A stretch of DNA of 37,417 nt from Staphylococcus pettenkoferi. GTDB taxonomy: Bacteria; Bacillota; Bacilli; Staphylococcales; Staphylococcaceae. Every line of letters begins with the position of its first letter. Within the stretch, counting starts at the first letter, position 1. Made by a program: the position numbers and the translations under genes. The stretch spans positions 1 to 37,417 of the forward strand of contig NZ_PPRN01000038.1 of assembly GCF_002902685.1 (NCBI RefSeq), in the 5' to 3' direction. Positions 27,525 to 36,817 of the stretch are shown piece after piece. The notes under the pieces were generated by a model. It did not search any database, was not told the DNA's origin, and worked only from the letters and a program-made list of their open reading frames with translations.

Positions 27525-28378
27525 GAGTGAAATCCTGTCCACCCCTTAATGAGTCGTTCGAATGAATCTCGACTCACTAATATGCGGGGTATTTTGTAAT
27601 TATTGCATGTCGGTTCAATCACTTTGTCGACTTCTGTAAAGCCGTAGTGAATACCGTTTGCTTCGAGTACTGCGATGTTGCGTTCGTTCAATTTGCCATA
27701 AGGATAGGCAATACTTTGATTATCTTCGTTAAAATGTTTCTTCAAAAATGCATTGCTGGCTTGAATATCTGAAGTTAAGACTGTCTTAGAGACAGATGTC
27801 ATATTGGCGTTCTTGCCTTTTAACCCATGTAAGTCATGCGAGTGAGAGCTAAAGTTCCATCGACCTGAACAGTGGAGTTCTTTAAGTTCTGCTAATGTAA
27901 GTAAGTCAAGATTATGGAAATCATGATCACCTACATGCCCGGTGATGAGAAATCCAGTAGCAGGGATGTCATATTTCTTAAGAATGGGTTGTGCGTTGTA
28001 CAAAGTCGTATCATCCATGTCATCAAAGCTAATCCACACACTTCGAGGAGGGAAGTGACCTTGTGCTTTGTACTTTAAGAGTTCAGCCTCTGTGAGAAAG
28101 TGTGCGTCGTGGGCATGAAGCCACGCCATTTGCGCTTCAAACTCTCGTTTCGTCACGCTATAGGTATTGAGTTCTTTACTATTTGAGAACCATTGCATAA
28201 AACGTTCGAGCAAGCTGCCATCTCGAACACGATGGTAAGTGAGTGCGATAGCTGCATTAGGATTTGAACTGAGTTCGGATGTTGTATCAGCTGCCTTTGC
28301 AGGACTTGCGCACATCGTTTCGCATAAGCATAGGAGTAGAGTGAGACAGACAATGAAGAACTTATGTATGCGCCTCAA
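27521..28378 (-). CDS. icaB: IcaB, poly-N-acetylglucosamine deacetylase
   Basis: 285 aa with a signal peptide at residues 1 to about 30 (FFIVCLTLLLCLC, then ASPAKA). The polysaccharide deacetylase domain contains ALTYHRV, the metal/catalytic aspartates in WISFDDMDD, and the histidine motif NFSSHSHDLHGL. It removes some N-acetyl groups from PIA at the cell surface, giving the positive charge needed for retention. Translation starts at TTG 28378, nine bases after AGAGG; no ATG is available. The start is two bases past the icaD stop, and the end overlaps icaC by four bases. Confidence 0.93.
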   Translation of the reverse strand: MRRIHKFFIVCLTLLLCLCETMCASPAKAADTTSELSSNPNAAIALTYHRVRDGSLLERFMQWFSNSKELNTYSVTKREFEAQMAWLHAHDAHFLTEAELLKYKAQGHFPPRSVWISFDDMDDTTLYNAQPILKKYDIPATGFLITGHVGDHDFHNLDLLTLAELKELHCSGRWNFSSHSHDLHGLKGKNANMTSVSKTVLTSDIQASNAFLKKHFNEDNQSIAYPYGKLNERNIAVLEANGIHYGFTEVDKVIEPTCNNYKIPRILVSRDSFERLIKGWTGFHS

Positions 28379-28380
28379 AG

Positions 28381-28689
28381 TTAGTAACCTCTTTTACCAC
28401 ACACAAATCTTTGTACGATATAGCAAGTCGTAAATATCACGATAGCTATGATTGAAAACAAGAGCATCGTGCGCAGGAGTTGTTCGATATCGCTCGCCTC
28501 CAAATTCAAAGTAACGCGTGTTAATAAGACGGAAGGGGAGTGTGACCGCACCATTGTTCCCACGAAGAGGATGAAGGCGATGATGCAGTAGAGCCAGAAC
28601 CCTAAGCTAAATATTAAGATGACACTTTCACGTAGAAGATTTAAACAGAGATGTGCTATTCTTCGTTTCGACGTTCCGGACTTGTCCAT
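28381..28689 (-). CDS. icaD: IcaD, PNAG synthase accessory subunit
   Basis: 102 aa with two membrane helices (VILIFSLGFWLYCIIAFILF and MLLFSIIAIVIFTTCYIV), the size and topology of IcaD. IcaD raises the activity of the IcaA glycosyltransferase and is needed for long chains. The ATG at 28689 is preceded by AAAGGAG at good spacing. The gene overlaps the end of icaA by 34 bases, as in known ica operons. Confidence 0.93.
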   Translation of the reverse strand: MDKSGTSKRRIAHLCLNLLRESVILIFSLGFWLYCIIAFILFVGTMVRSHSPSVLLTRVTLNLEASDIEQLLRTMLLFSIIAIVIFTTCYIVQRFVCGKRGY

Positions 28690-29885
28690 GTTGCAAATGC
28701 TCCTTTCTTACGACGTAATGCTTTCGGTAATGCTACGATGGCGACTAAAGCATTGAGCAGCCAGTAGAATACGGGATACCAACTTAAAAAGATAAATGTA
28801 ATCAGATTGAGTTTCTCATAGCGACTGTCGATGAGAAGGGAGACGGTGAACTGTAAGACGTTGATAAATGTGAGCACGAGTGCCGGTAATAAGATGAGCG
28901 TAAATTGATATTCTAGGTAGTAAATGTCTAAGAAGTTGATATGTAGAATCATCCAACATAGGGCACCAACAATCCAATATACCCATATCAAAGATAGCGT
29001 TTGTTCAATAATCAGAGTGAAGAGTGGAATATTAATCGCTCTTAAACCGTGTTTCCAGTCGCGAATCAATACTTCCTGTCCACCTTGTGCCCATCGGATA
29101 CGCTGTTTCCATAAATCTCCAATCGTTTCTGGCACCAACATCCAGCAAAGTGCGCGAGGCTCGTACTTAATCGTGTATTTATGTAAGTGGAATTTCCAGG
29201 AGATCGCGATATCTTCTGTGATCATGTCAATATCCCATTTGCCGACGTGTTCCACCGCACTTTTACGAAAGAGGGTAAAGACCCCAGAAATCGTATTGAT
29301 CTTACCTATGACAGATTGGGCACGTTTAATCCCACCGACCATGCTCGTGTATTCGATCGCTTGAATCTTACCGAGAAGTGATCTCTTGTTACGAATACGC
29401 GGATTGCCTGTGACTGCTGCCAATTGACTATCATTATTAAAATGCTGAATCATGTAATATGGCCCATCATTATCGATAATCGTATCTGCATCGATGACCA
29501 TTACATAATCAAATTTCGCATGATTAATCCCTTCATTAAGTGCATTTGCCTTCCCTTTGTTATCCCGTAAATTAATAAATTTAAAATCAATTTCGTGAGC
29601 GAGCTGTTCTAATATACGAGCTGAATGATCTGAGCTCCCATCGTTAATGACGATAATCTCTTTATTAGGGAATTCTAGATTATAGACATTCAATATCGTA
29701 TCTTTAATCGTCGTTTCTTCGTTATAGCAAGGAATGAGAAAGGAGATACCCATGTCACCGATATCTTTGTCGACTTTACGCTTTAACTTACGCTCGTAAC
29801 AAGCGACATAGTACACGGTACCTACAATCCAATAAATGGACATAAAGAGCGGATACATCAGTGGAAATAGTAAGATGTCCATCAT
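28656..29885 (-). CDS. icaA: IcaA, poly-beta-1,6-N-acetylglucosamine synthase
   Basis: 409 aa, close to the usual 412. It is a family-2 processive glycosyltransferase with an N-terminal membrane segment (YPLFMSIYWIVGTVYYV), a cytoplasmic catalytic domain and about four C-terminal helices. Catalytic motifs are visible: INDGSSD, VIDADTIID (DxD), MITEDIA (TED base) and QRIRWAQGG (QxxRW). It polymerises UDP-GlcNAc into PIA/PNAG, the intercellular biofilm polysaccharide. It opens icaADBC; the ribosome site is weak (AAGGT 12 bases before the first of two ATGs). Unlike S. epidermidis and S. aureus, no icaR is divergent from it in this window. Confidence 0.95.
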   Translation of the reverse strand: MMDILLFPLMYPLFMSIYWIVGTVYYVACYERKLKRKVDKDIGDMGISFLIPCYNEETTIKDTILNVYNLEFPNKEIIVINDGSSDHSARILEQLAHEIDFKFINLRDNKGKANALNEGINHAKFDYVMVIDADTIIDNDGPYYMIQHFNNDSQLAAVTGNPRIRNKRSLLGKIQAIEYTSMVGGIKRAQSVIGKINTISGVFTLFRKSAVEHVGKWDIDMITEDIAISWKFHLHKYTIKYEPRALCWMLVPETIGDLWKQRIRWAQGGQEVLIRDWKHGLRAINIPLFTLIIEQTLSLIWVYWIVGALCWMILHINFLDIYYLEYQFTLILLPALVLTFINVLQFTVSLLIDSRYEKLNLITFIFLSWYPVFYWLLNALVAIVALPKALRRKKGAFATWTSPERRNEE

Positions 29886-29919
29886 GTTCTGTTCTACCTT
29901 CCGTTAATCAGTCAATTGA

Positions 29920-29948
29920 ATTGTAATACACTTAAATCAAAATTACAA
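29920..29948 (-). promoter_or_regulatory. Candidate icaADBC promoter
   Basis: On the minus strand, TTGTAA (29948-29943), a 17-base spacer and TACAAT (29925-29920). Transcription would start near 29913, about 28 bases before the icaA ATG. I recall a similarly short leader reported for S. epidermidis ica. Confidence 0.5.
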
Positions 29949-30469
29949 TCGATAAACTATTAAATTGATGTGACGCAAAACAATAATAATATTAACTAGT
30001 AATTAATTTATTTCTCAACTTTTGCTTATGGAATTAAAGTGAGATTTATGAGGTTGAATAAAATTATTGAGAGTAAACCTACTTTAAATAGTAATGAACT
30101 AGGAATTCAAAGCCACTTTATAAGAAGTGAGCTATTTTGAGAATGCAACGTAAAGAAAGTTGTTTAAATCACAGTAGTGTTTAAACGAATAAATATTTTA
30201 GTATTTTTGAGAAAAAGTTGTTTGTTTTTACTGTTACCGACAAAAGATATAGAATATAATATAGTAATCAATAAATATAAGAACAGTCACATTTAATGAA
30301 CTAGCATCAAAATTCGATACAACGTTAAGTGGTAGGGATTTTGATTAGGGAATCATTTGTGAGGTGAGGCACTCAGAGGAAGTGTCATAACCGTTAGAAG
30401 ACCCATATAAGCCCTATGTCTCTACAAATTCAAATATTAGATGAAATTCGTTTCAGGAGGGACGCGAGG
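29949..30469. promoter_or_regulatory. Long AT-rich divergent region between icaA and the tagF-like genes
   Basis: About 520 bases with no open frame of note on either strand and no icaR. TATAAT at 30255-30260 is a candidate -10 for the rightward genes. Its -35 is weak and it would leave a leader of about 200 bases. That leader has a small TGATT-AGGG-AATCA hairpin near 30341. The frame open from ATG 30416 has no ribosome site. Confidence 0.45.
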
Positions 30470-33022
30470 GTGTTACAACAACTTAAACAACGCCTAGTGA
30501 AGCAATTTGTCGTTCAAAGTATTTATCTAGGCGAAGAGTACATTACTATTGATTGTACATATAAGAACTTTCTACGCTTGAATGCGAAACAACTAACGAT
30601 TACGGCGAACGGCCAACCGATTGATTTCGAGGTGACCTCTCATTCACGTAATACGTTAGTACTTCAACTACCTACTCAAATTCTTCATAGAACTCAGTCA
30701 CAACTACATATTGCTTTAGCGCATAATGGCAAGCGTTTATGGTTACAAGCAGGTGATCGCCTTGAGGTGATGCAAGGTCTTAACGGAGGTTTATATCAAC
30801 TTGAGGTAGATCAACAGATTGTCCTTCAACATTTACAGCTCGGTTATACGTACATTAACGAACCTTGCCCGGTGCATTTTAGTAAGGCAGGAGATGAGCT
30901 CGAAGTGACAGACGGCTCAGATCATTCAACGCCGATCGAAGCATTACTCTTGTTGAATTCTAAACACATGAAGACATTAGACTGTCACGCTGGCAAGGTC
31001 AATGTCGCATATACTCAAGAGGAAATCGCGCAAGAGGCGTTCTATGTGTATGCGGTAAAAGGACTTGAACTGTATCCGATTGAAGTCTCAATGCCTTTGA
31101 CGTTCAAGCGTTATTTCATGCAGTATCATGTGAGTCGAAATACACTCACTATCAATCGCGTATTCTACAAAGTGTCTGACGTTCAAATCACGCAGTTAGC
31201 CGACGAAAACCACCTCAACATTGCGTTTGAAACACCATATACGTTACGAGATGACGATGATGTTCAACTCGGTATCGTCGACGTGAACTACAGTCAAGTA
31301 CAGTTCTTAGATACGACGATTGGCTTAAATAAGGTATCTGCGAAATTAGATTTATCTACGATTGAGAGTGTTAAAACGAAGAAAGTCTTCATCTGTATTA
31401 ACGAACATACGTATCTATTGACGGCAGAGTCGCTGAAGTTCAAGACGTTCCATACTTTAGAAGATGAAATTTATCAATTAAATATCAATAGTCGTAACGG
31501 TATGACGCTAAAATATCGCAAACCGAAGTTCAAAGTTGGCGTTAATTCGTATGACGACCAGCATTTAAATATTTATTTCCAACCGCATGCAGTGTATCAA
31601 CACTGTAATTACTATTTAACGTTTGAAGAGCGAGAGTCTGAACAGACGTGGTCACAGCCGATTGAACGTGGTGAACAGAGTGTGTCACTCGATTATCAAC
31701 GTTTGTCTGAACTGTTAACGAAGAAGAAATCGATTATCGATGTGTTCGTGACAGTTTATGATGGCGAAACGTTAGTGAGAAAGCAGAAAATTAAATACAA
31801 GACAGGTATTTATAAAAAAGATAAGGTTCAAACACTGGTTGAACAAGCCATTGGAGCGCGTACCGTCTACTTTATGATGACGCTCACACCTTTTAAAAAT
31901 ATCAAATTTGAAACGTTCGATTTATCAACTCGTGAATTACAAATATTGAATGACAACAACGTTAAAAATAACAATATTTGGATGATTGGCGAACGCACGG
32001 ATACTGCGCAAGAAAGTGGTATTCAAATGTTCAAGTGGCTACAAGAACACACGGATGTGGAAGCGTATTACGTCATCGATGAAACGTCTGAAGACTATGC
32101 AGGGATTCAACATTTAGATCACGTGTTACGTTTCGGTTCAGAAGACCATCTCCGCATCGCACCACAAGCACAAGTACTCATGTGTACGCATGATATCGAG
32201 AATATTATGCCATACAAAGCGGCTCCTGGTTTCTGGGGTTACGAAGATACGACTAAGATCTTCCTTCAACATGGTGTGCTTGGACGCAAAAATGTGGAAT
32301 ATCATCGTAAGTATTATGAATCACCATTTGATTTATTTAACGTCTCAAGCGACTACGAGAAACGAGATGTCGTGATGAAAGAGATGGGTTATAAAGATGA
32401 GGAGGTAGCTGTCACAGGCTTACCACGCTTTGACCGTCTTCCACTCGAACCGCGTAAAAAGATTAAGCGCGTGTTAATCATGCCGACGTGGCGTGATTGG
32501 CTGAACTCTACAGAGGCGTTTACCCATAGTGAGTACTTAAAGCGCTATATGAGTTTGATTAATAATGAGCAATTGCTGAAGTTAAGTGAGCAGTATCAGC
32601 TTGAATTGAATTTCTACCCGCATTATCGCGCGCAAAGCTTCTTTAAGATGTATTTAGAGGACAACGCGGCGTCGCAAGTCAATTACGTGGAGCTCGGTAA
32701 AGAAACTGTGCAGGATTTATTGATCAATCACGATTTACTCATTACGGATTATAGTTCTGTTAGCTTCGATTTCTCTTATATGAACAAGCCTGTGCTATTC
32801 TACCACTTTGATGTGGCGCATTTCTTTAGAAAGGGCATCCTAAGACCGATTAACGATACCTTTATCGGGGACATTGCTTATTCTGAAAATGAGTTGATTT
32901 ATAACATCGAGGCTGCGCTGAAACGTACACACGGCCCGATAGGCGATAGAAACCTTATTTTTAATCATATAGATCATCATAATTGCGAGCGCGTGTATGA
33001 GGCGATTATGACGAAGGTATAA
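30470..33022 (+). CDS. TagF/TarF-like CDP-glycerol glycerophosphotransferase (first copy)
   Basis: 850 aa from GTG 30470, chosen because AGGAGGG lies eight bases before it; an in-frame ATG at 30416 would add 18 residues but lacks a ribosome site. The N-terminal 450 residues are beta-rich with no motif I recognise. The C-terminal part is a CDP-glycerol glycerophosphotransferase domain (PF04464 type): FLQHGVLGRKNVEYH near residue 600, VTGLPRFDRLPL, MPTWRDW, and LLITDYSSVSFDFSYMNKPVLFY near 760. These hold the HG and TDYSS elements used for CDP-glycerol and acceptor. It likely builds a glycerol-phosphate-type wall or capsule polymer at the inner membrane face. It is separated by 22 bp from a second family member. 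Confidence 0.85.
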   Translation: MLQQLKQRLVKQFVVQSIYLGEEYITIDCTYKNFLRLNAKQLTITANGQPIDFEVTSHSRNTLVLQLPTQILHRTQSQLHIALAHNGKRLWLQAGDRLEVMQGLNGGLYQLEVDQQIVLQHLQLGYTYINEPCPVHFSKAGDELEVTDGSDHSTPIEALLLLNSKHMKTLDCHAGKVNVAYTQEEIAQEAFYVYAVKGLELYPIEVSMPLTFKRYFMQYHVSRNTLTINRVFYKVSDVQITQLADENHLNIAFETPYTLRDDDDVQLGIVDVNYSQVQFLDTTIGLNKVSAKLDLSTIESVKTKKVFICINEHTYLLTAESLKFKTFHTLEDEIYQLNINSRNGMTLKYRKPKFKVGVNSYDDQHLNIYFQPHAVYQHCNYYLTFEERESEQTWSQPIERGEQSVSLDYQRLSELLTKKKSIIDVFVTVYDGETLVRKQKIKYKTGIYKKDKVQTLVEQAIGARTVYFMMTLTPFKNIKFETFDLSTRELQILNDNNVKNNNIWMIGERTDTAQESGIQMFKWLQEHTDVEAYYVIDETSEDYAGIQHLDHVLRFGSEDHLRIAPQAQVLMCTHDIENIMPYKAAPGFWGYEDTTKIFLQHGVLGRKNVEYHRKYYESPFDLFNVSSDYEKRDVVMKEMGYKDEEVAVTGLPRFDRLPLEPRKKIKRVLIMPTWRDWLNSTEAFTHSEYLKRYMSLINNEQLLKLSEQYQLELNFYPHYRAQSFFKMYLEDNAASQVNYVELGKETVQDLLINHDLLITDYSSVSFDFSYMNKPVLFYHFDVAHFFRKGILRPINDTFIGDIAYSENELIYNIEAALKRTHGPIGDRNLIFNHIDHHNCERVYEAIMTKV

Positions 33023-33044
33023 GAACATTAGAGGAGCTAGAGAG

Positions 33045-35354
33045 ATGATAGAATTAGTTAAATTTAATGTGAACTACGGTTCAATTCAAGAACAGTTACC
33101 ACAACAACTCGCCTTTACTGTGCGTAATGAGAAGACATGGCGTATTCAGGCTTCCCAACTTGATGGTTCAGAGTTTAAGTTGGGGAAAACTGCTTATCCA
33201 GACGGAGTTATAGCGATATTTGAATATCAAGAAAGCGTTTATTATGTTCATGCGAAAAATCATAAGGTGTACTGTACACCGTATTTGAATAATAAGACGG
33301 AAGGTAGTCTCAATATATCAATTCAAGCATTACACGAGCGCTTTGAAGTGATGCCAACTGAACTGAGTTATCAGATTAGAGATACGTACAACGATGTCGC
33401 AATTGAGCTCGATTACAGCACGCTATTCGAGGTAGGCCGTAAGCCATGGATTACAGATGAAGTCAATCGTGAGGGCGACCCTGCGATTTTTATTAAAATC
33501 CAGTACGCCTCGGACTTCACTTTCTTAGAATATACGCATGCTAAACGTGATTTTTCTTTTAAAACACATCATATCGATGTGATTTCAGATTCTGAACTGC
33601 AATTCGATTTTAATAGTGCGAATGAATTCGTAGTTTGGACTTCAACACACCAACAGCGTATTCGTCTCAGTAATTTGAAAAAGGATAAAGATGGACGTCT
33701 AGATGATGACTTTTTACGCTATCAAACACGTCCAGTATATTTAAAATTAGATAATCGCTTGTATATTATCAGTTATCGCAATGGCAAACTTAGTATCAAG
33801 ACAGATAAAGAGAATGACTTACTTTATCAGCGTAGTGAGATTAAAGTGCAGAAGTCACTACGACATATCATCTTTAGTGGTCAAATTGATTATCATGCGA
33901 CGATTCGACCTACGGAGTTAGTGACGAAAGCTGGGGAGTCGCTCGGTAAGGTGAAATGGTCTCGCTCGGGTCAGTTTGAGGCGAAAGTGAAGATCAAGCA
34001 GTTACCGTACCTTACTCAAATTCATAACACAGTATTTATGGCGTTGAATGGTAAGATGGTTCATCCACTCCATCAAATGAAACAGTTAAATGATCAAGCG
34101 AAAGTTGTGCGCACGTTTAACTATAAAGGTCATGCGATTATCGTTCGTCGAAATGCGGCGAATAATTTATCGATTGGCAACCTGCCAGCATTGAAGATTT
34201 ATCAGCCATGGCATAAGTGGAAGATTAGTATGGCTGCGAAAGTGGCGCCAGTCGTTAAGTTCTTGATGGGGCGTCGCAATGTGAACGTATATTTTGAAAA
34301 AGAAGCTTCTAAAGCTGTTGAATCTGGAAAATACGTATTTGAAGCGGCAGCCAGTGATCGTAGCACGAAAGCGACGAATCGCTTTATCTTAGATCGCACA
34401 TCTCCGCAATACAAAGAGATGAAGAAGAAGTGGGGCAAGAAGATTGTTGATCGCTTTAGCTTTAAAAACTATCTCTATGTCTTCCTCGCGGATTATTTTA
34501 TTGCCAGTGAATTGAGTAATCATGCGATTAACACACGTATATTCAATGATCGCTTAAATCGTAAAATTCAAGCGACACCGCTGTATTTCTTGCAACATGG
34601 TATTACATTTTTAAAACCACGTGGAGATTCGAAAAATGTAGGATTCCACAAAAAGAACATGACCAACAATGTGGTGAAATCCGTCGTAAGTTCAGAAGTT
34701 GAAGCTAAAATCTTTAATGAATTAGGGTATAACGATTTCGAATTGATGAAAACAGGGATGCCGAAATTCGACAATGCCCAACTCGCGCCGAATGCCAACA
34801 AGATAACTTACATGCCGACTTGGCGTCCGTGGGAAGAATCAGCTGTCGTAAATGGTGACATTAAGAAGACGACGTACTATCAATCCATGGTAGAAGTGAT
34901 TCAAGCCTTTGAACAGGCTGGATTGCTAGATCGTTTGCAAATCGCAGCACACAACAAATTTGCACATTATGCGAAAGATTTATTTAAAGACTATGCCGAT
35001 TTATTTGTCGAAGATCCGACAGATACATTGAAGAATTCCGTAATCTATATCACTGATATTTCTTCGATTATCTTTGATGCGATTAATCATGGGGCTTTCC
35101 CAATCTTCTATTGGAAAGAGTTTGATGACATTATTGCTAAGCATGGAGGAACGACGCCAGCTAATCGCGATAACGTGCCAGGTGTAGTTGCTGATGACGA
35201 GCACGAACTCGTCGCGTTAGTACAGAAAGCGATAAATACAAATTATCACTTACCGGAAAAAGTACGTCACAATTACCGTCAAATCAACGAATTTAATGAT
35301 AATCGCAATACTGAACGTGTGATTCAAGAATTAAAAAATGATAAAGTGTTGTGA
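33045..35354 (+). CDS. TagF/TarF-like CDP-glycerol glycerophosphotransferase (second copy)
   Basis: 769 aa, starting after GAGGAGCTAGAGAG. It has the same architecture as the previous gene but is clearly diverged: a beta-rich N-terminal region of about 400 residues, then a glycerophosphotransferase domain with YFLQHGITFLKPRG near residue 515, KTGMPKFDNA, YMPTWRPW and VIYITDISSIIFDAINHG near 670. The usual TDYSS is TDISS here. The pair is co-transcribed and may act in sequence, one priming and one polymerising, as TarB/TarF or TarF/TarL do. Substrates could be CDP-glycerol or CDP-ribitol; I cannot tell. The membrane-bound steps, transporter and linkage-unit genes are not in the window. Confidence 0.82.
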   Translation: MIELVKFNVNYGSIQEQLPQQLAFTVRNEKTWRIQASQLDGSEFKLGKTAYPDGVIAIFEYQESVYYVHAKNHKVYCTPYLNNKTEGSLNISIQALHERFEVMPTELSYQIRDTYNDVAIELDYSTLFEVGRKPWITDEVNREGDPAIFIKIQYASDFTFLEYTHAKRDFSFKTHHIDVISDSELQFDFNSANEFVVWTSTHQQRIRLSNLKKDKDGRLDDDFLRYQTRPVYLKLDNRLYIISYRNGKLSIKTDKENDLLYQRSEIKVQKSLRHIIFSGQIDYHATIRPTELVTKAGESLGKVKWSRSGQFEAKVKIKQLPYLTQIHNTVFMALNGKMVHPLHQMKQLNDQAKVVRTFNYKGHAIIVRRNAANNLSIGNLPALKIYQPWHKWKISMAAKVAPVVKFLMGRRNVNVYFEKEASKAVESGKYVFEAAASDRSTKATNRFILDRTSPQYKEMKKKWGKKIVDRFSFKNYLYVFLADYFIASELSNHAINTRIFNDRLNRKIQATPLYFLQHGITFLKPRGDSKNVGFHKKNMTNNVVKSVVSSEVEAKIFNELGYNDFELMKTGMPKFDNAQLAPNANKITYMPTWRPWEESAVVNGDIKKTTYYQSMVEVIQAFEQAGLLDRLQIAAHNKFAHYAKDLFKDYADLFVEDPTDTLKNSVIYITDISSIIFDAINHGAFPIFYWKEFDDIIAKHGGTTPANRDNVPGVVADDEHELVALVQKAINTNYHLPEKVRHNYRQINEFNDNRNTERVIQELKNDKVL

Positions 35355-35393
35355 GTTTGAAAATAGAGCAGAAAGTTATATAAAATATTAAAA

Positions 35394-35432
35394 ATGCGCT
35401 AGTGGTGGGGAACAGCCTTTGCACTAGCGCAT
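35394..35432. terminator. Bidirectional terminator between tagF-like and lipoprotein genes
   Basis: A perfect 11-bp stem, ATGCGCTAGTG (35394-35404) with CACTAGCGCAT (35422-35432). The minus-strand tail TTTTTAATATTTT is strong. The plus-strand tail (ATTCTTATGCTTATT) is weaker. Confidence 0.88.
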
Positions 35433-35442
35433 ATTCTTATGC

Positions 35443-36639
35443 TTATTTATTGTTGTCTTTATCTTTGTGGGTCTTATTTTCTTTTTGAGCTGGTGAATAG
35501 TCGACGCCTTTCGTATATTCATTGGAGGCATCCCAGAGTAGGAATTCGTTAATACCGTGATCTTTCAGTGCTTGAATTTGATCTTGTACGGCTTGAGCGT
35601 CGTATTCTTTGTAGTTCCCTTCGCCAAGGTAGCTTGCTGTGAAATCTTGTAACCATGGACGAGACTGTGGCTGGTGTTTTCCAGCTTTTTTCAACACATC
35701 ATGTTCACGACCCAAATATTTGTCGACGGTTTTATACGGTTCGAGGTCAGGATGGGCAATGCCGAAATCATTCGGACTCCAGTGAGATGGATAGACCATT
35801 GAAGAAATCACATCGACATTACCAGCAATTTTAGGGAAACTTTGGCCAATGCCTGGCGCTTCTTCAACAGTTGCTGAATAACCGAACACGTCTGCACCCG
35901 TCTTCACATCCAATTTATGTAATGATTTGCGTGCAGTTTTTAAGAAATCAGTAATCGTCTCCACACGTTGTTGTGTATGGTTAGTATCATCGCCCTTATA
36001 TTTACCGTTAGAGTAGGACAGTTCAGTGTCCATGTTCTCAAAGCCTTCAGGGAAGCGGACATAGTCGAATTGCACTTCTTGGAAACCGGCATTTGCGGCT
36101 GCTTTAGCGACATTAATATTGTAATCCCAGACTTTTTTACTGAAAGGATTGATAAATTTATCGCCGCCATCACTTTCCCAAACGTCGCCATCTTTCTTCT
36201 TGAAAGACCACTCAGGGTGCTCTTCAGCGAGTTTAGAATCTTTAAAAGTCACAATGCGCGCAATAGAATAAATGTGATTCTGCTTTAACGTCTTCATCAA
36301 TTTCTTCAAATTTACGCTCTCTTGGGTATTCTTCTGAATCAATTTATTATCAGAGTTTAAATTCATTGTGATATTTCCGCTATCGTCTTTCACATCAATG
36401 ACCATCGTATTTAAGTCAGTATCATTGATAAAATCGATAAGTTCATCAAACTTCTTACCTTTGAGTGAATTCGGTGTTACATAAATCCCTTTAACTCCAT
36501 CTTTTGGATATTTCACTTCATTTTTCTTCGCTTGTTCTGATTTAGCAGAGTGCTGTTTATCAGATTTCGAATCATCTGTTGTACCACAGGCAGATAGCAC
36601 GAGCACACCGGCAGCGAGTGCAGTCAACAAACGCTTCAT
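35443..36639 (-). CDS. Lipoprotein with putative glycosyl-hydrolase domain (DUF4015-like)
   Basis: 398 aa. A lipoprotein signal peptide ends in the lipobox LSAC, so Cys18 would be lipidated and the protein held on the outer membrane face. A charged linker rich in K, S and D follows. The domain at about residues 45-370 has VKGIYVTPNSLKG, NTMVIDVKDDSGNI, FQEVQFDYVRFPEG, DVISSMVYPSHW and EFLLWDASNEYTKG. This is the pattern of the putative glycoside hydrolase family DUF4015 (TIM-barrel-like, with acidic residues at strand ends). AGGGGATG lies before the ATG. No substrate is known to me; proximity to ica and tagF-like genes makes a surface polysaccharide conceivable. Confidence 0.85.
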   Translation of the reverse strand: MKRLLTALAAGVLVLSACGTTDDSKSDKQHSAKSEQAKKNEVKYPKDGVKGIYVTPNSLKGKKFDELIDFINDTDLNTMVIDVKDDSGNITMNLNSDNKLIQKNTQESVNLKKLMKTLKQNHIYSIARIVTFKDSKLAEEHPEWSFKKKDGDVWESDGGDKFINPFSKKVWDYNINVAKAAANAGFQEVQFDYVRFPEGFENMDTELSYSNGKYKGDDTNHTQQRVETITDFLKTARKSLHKLDVKTGADVFGYSATVEEAPGIGQSFPKIAGNVDVISSMVYPSHWSPNDFGIAHPDLEPYKTVDKYLGREHDVLKKAGKHQPQSRPWLQDFTASYLGEGNYKEYDAQAVQDQIQALKDHGINEFLLWDASNEYTKGVDYSPAQKENKTHKDKDNNK

Positions 36640-36772
36640 TTTACGTCATCCCCTTAGTTTTATTTGAATAGTTATTTAATGTATAGATGAAATAAATAAC
36701 TTTCATTCAATTATATTTTATCTAAACTATAGAAGTTCAACAATTATTGAATCGTTTTGTCACAATAAATAT

Positions 36773-36817
36773 AAAAAAGAGAGTGAGACAGAAATCTATG
36801 TGATTCCGTAGTCTCAC
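36773..36817 (-). terminator. Structured extragenic element acting as minus-strand terminator
   Basis: GTGAGAC (36783-36789) pairs with GTCTCAC (36811-36817), and inside it GAAATC pairs with GATTCC. On the minus strand TCTCTTTTTT follows, so it should end the transcript from the small gene at 36966-37361. The GAGTGAGACAGAAATC sequence resembles an extragenic motif I recall as recurring in staphylococcal genomes. Confidence 0.65.

Noticed and set aside
29886..30415. A hidden icaR or small RNA gene upstream of icaA
   Set aside because: All six frames are closed by frequent stops, and no HTH-like peptide or strong terminator-flanked RNA is visible; a small RNA cannot be excluded.
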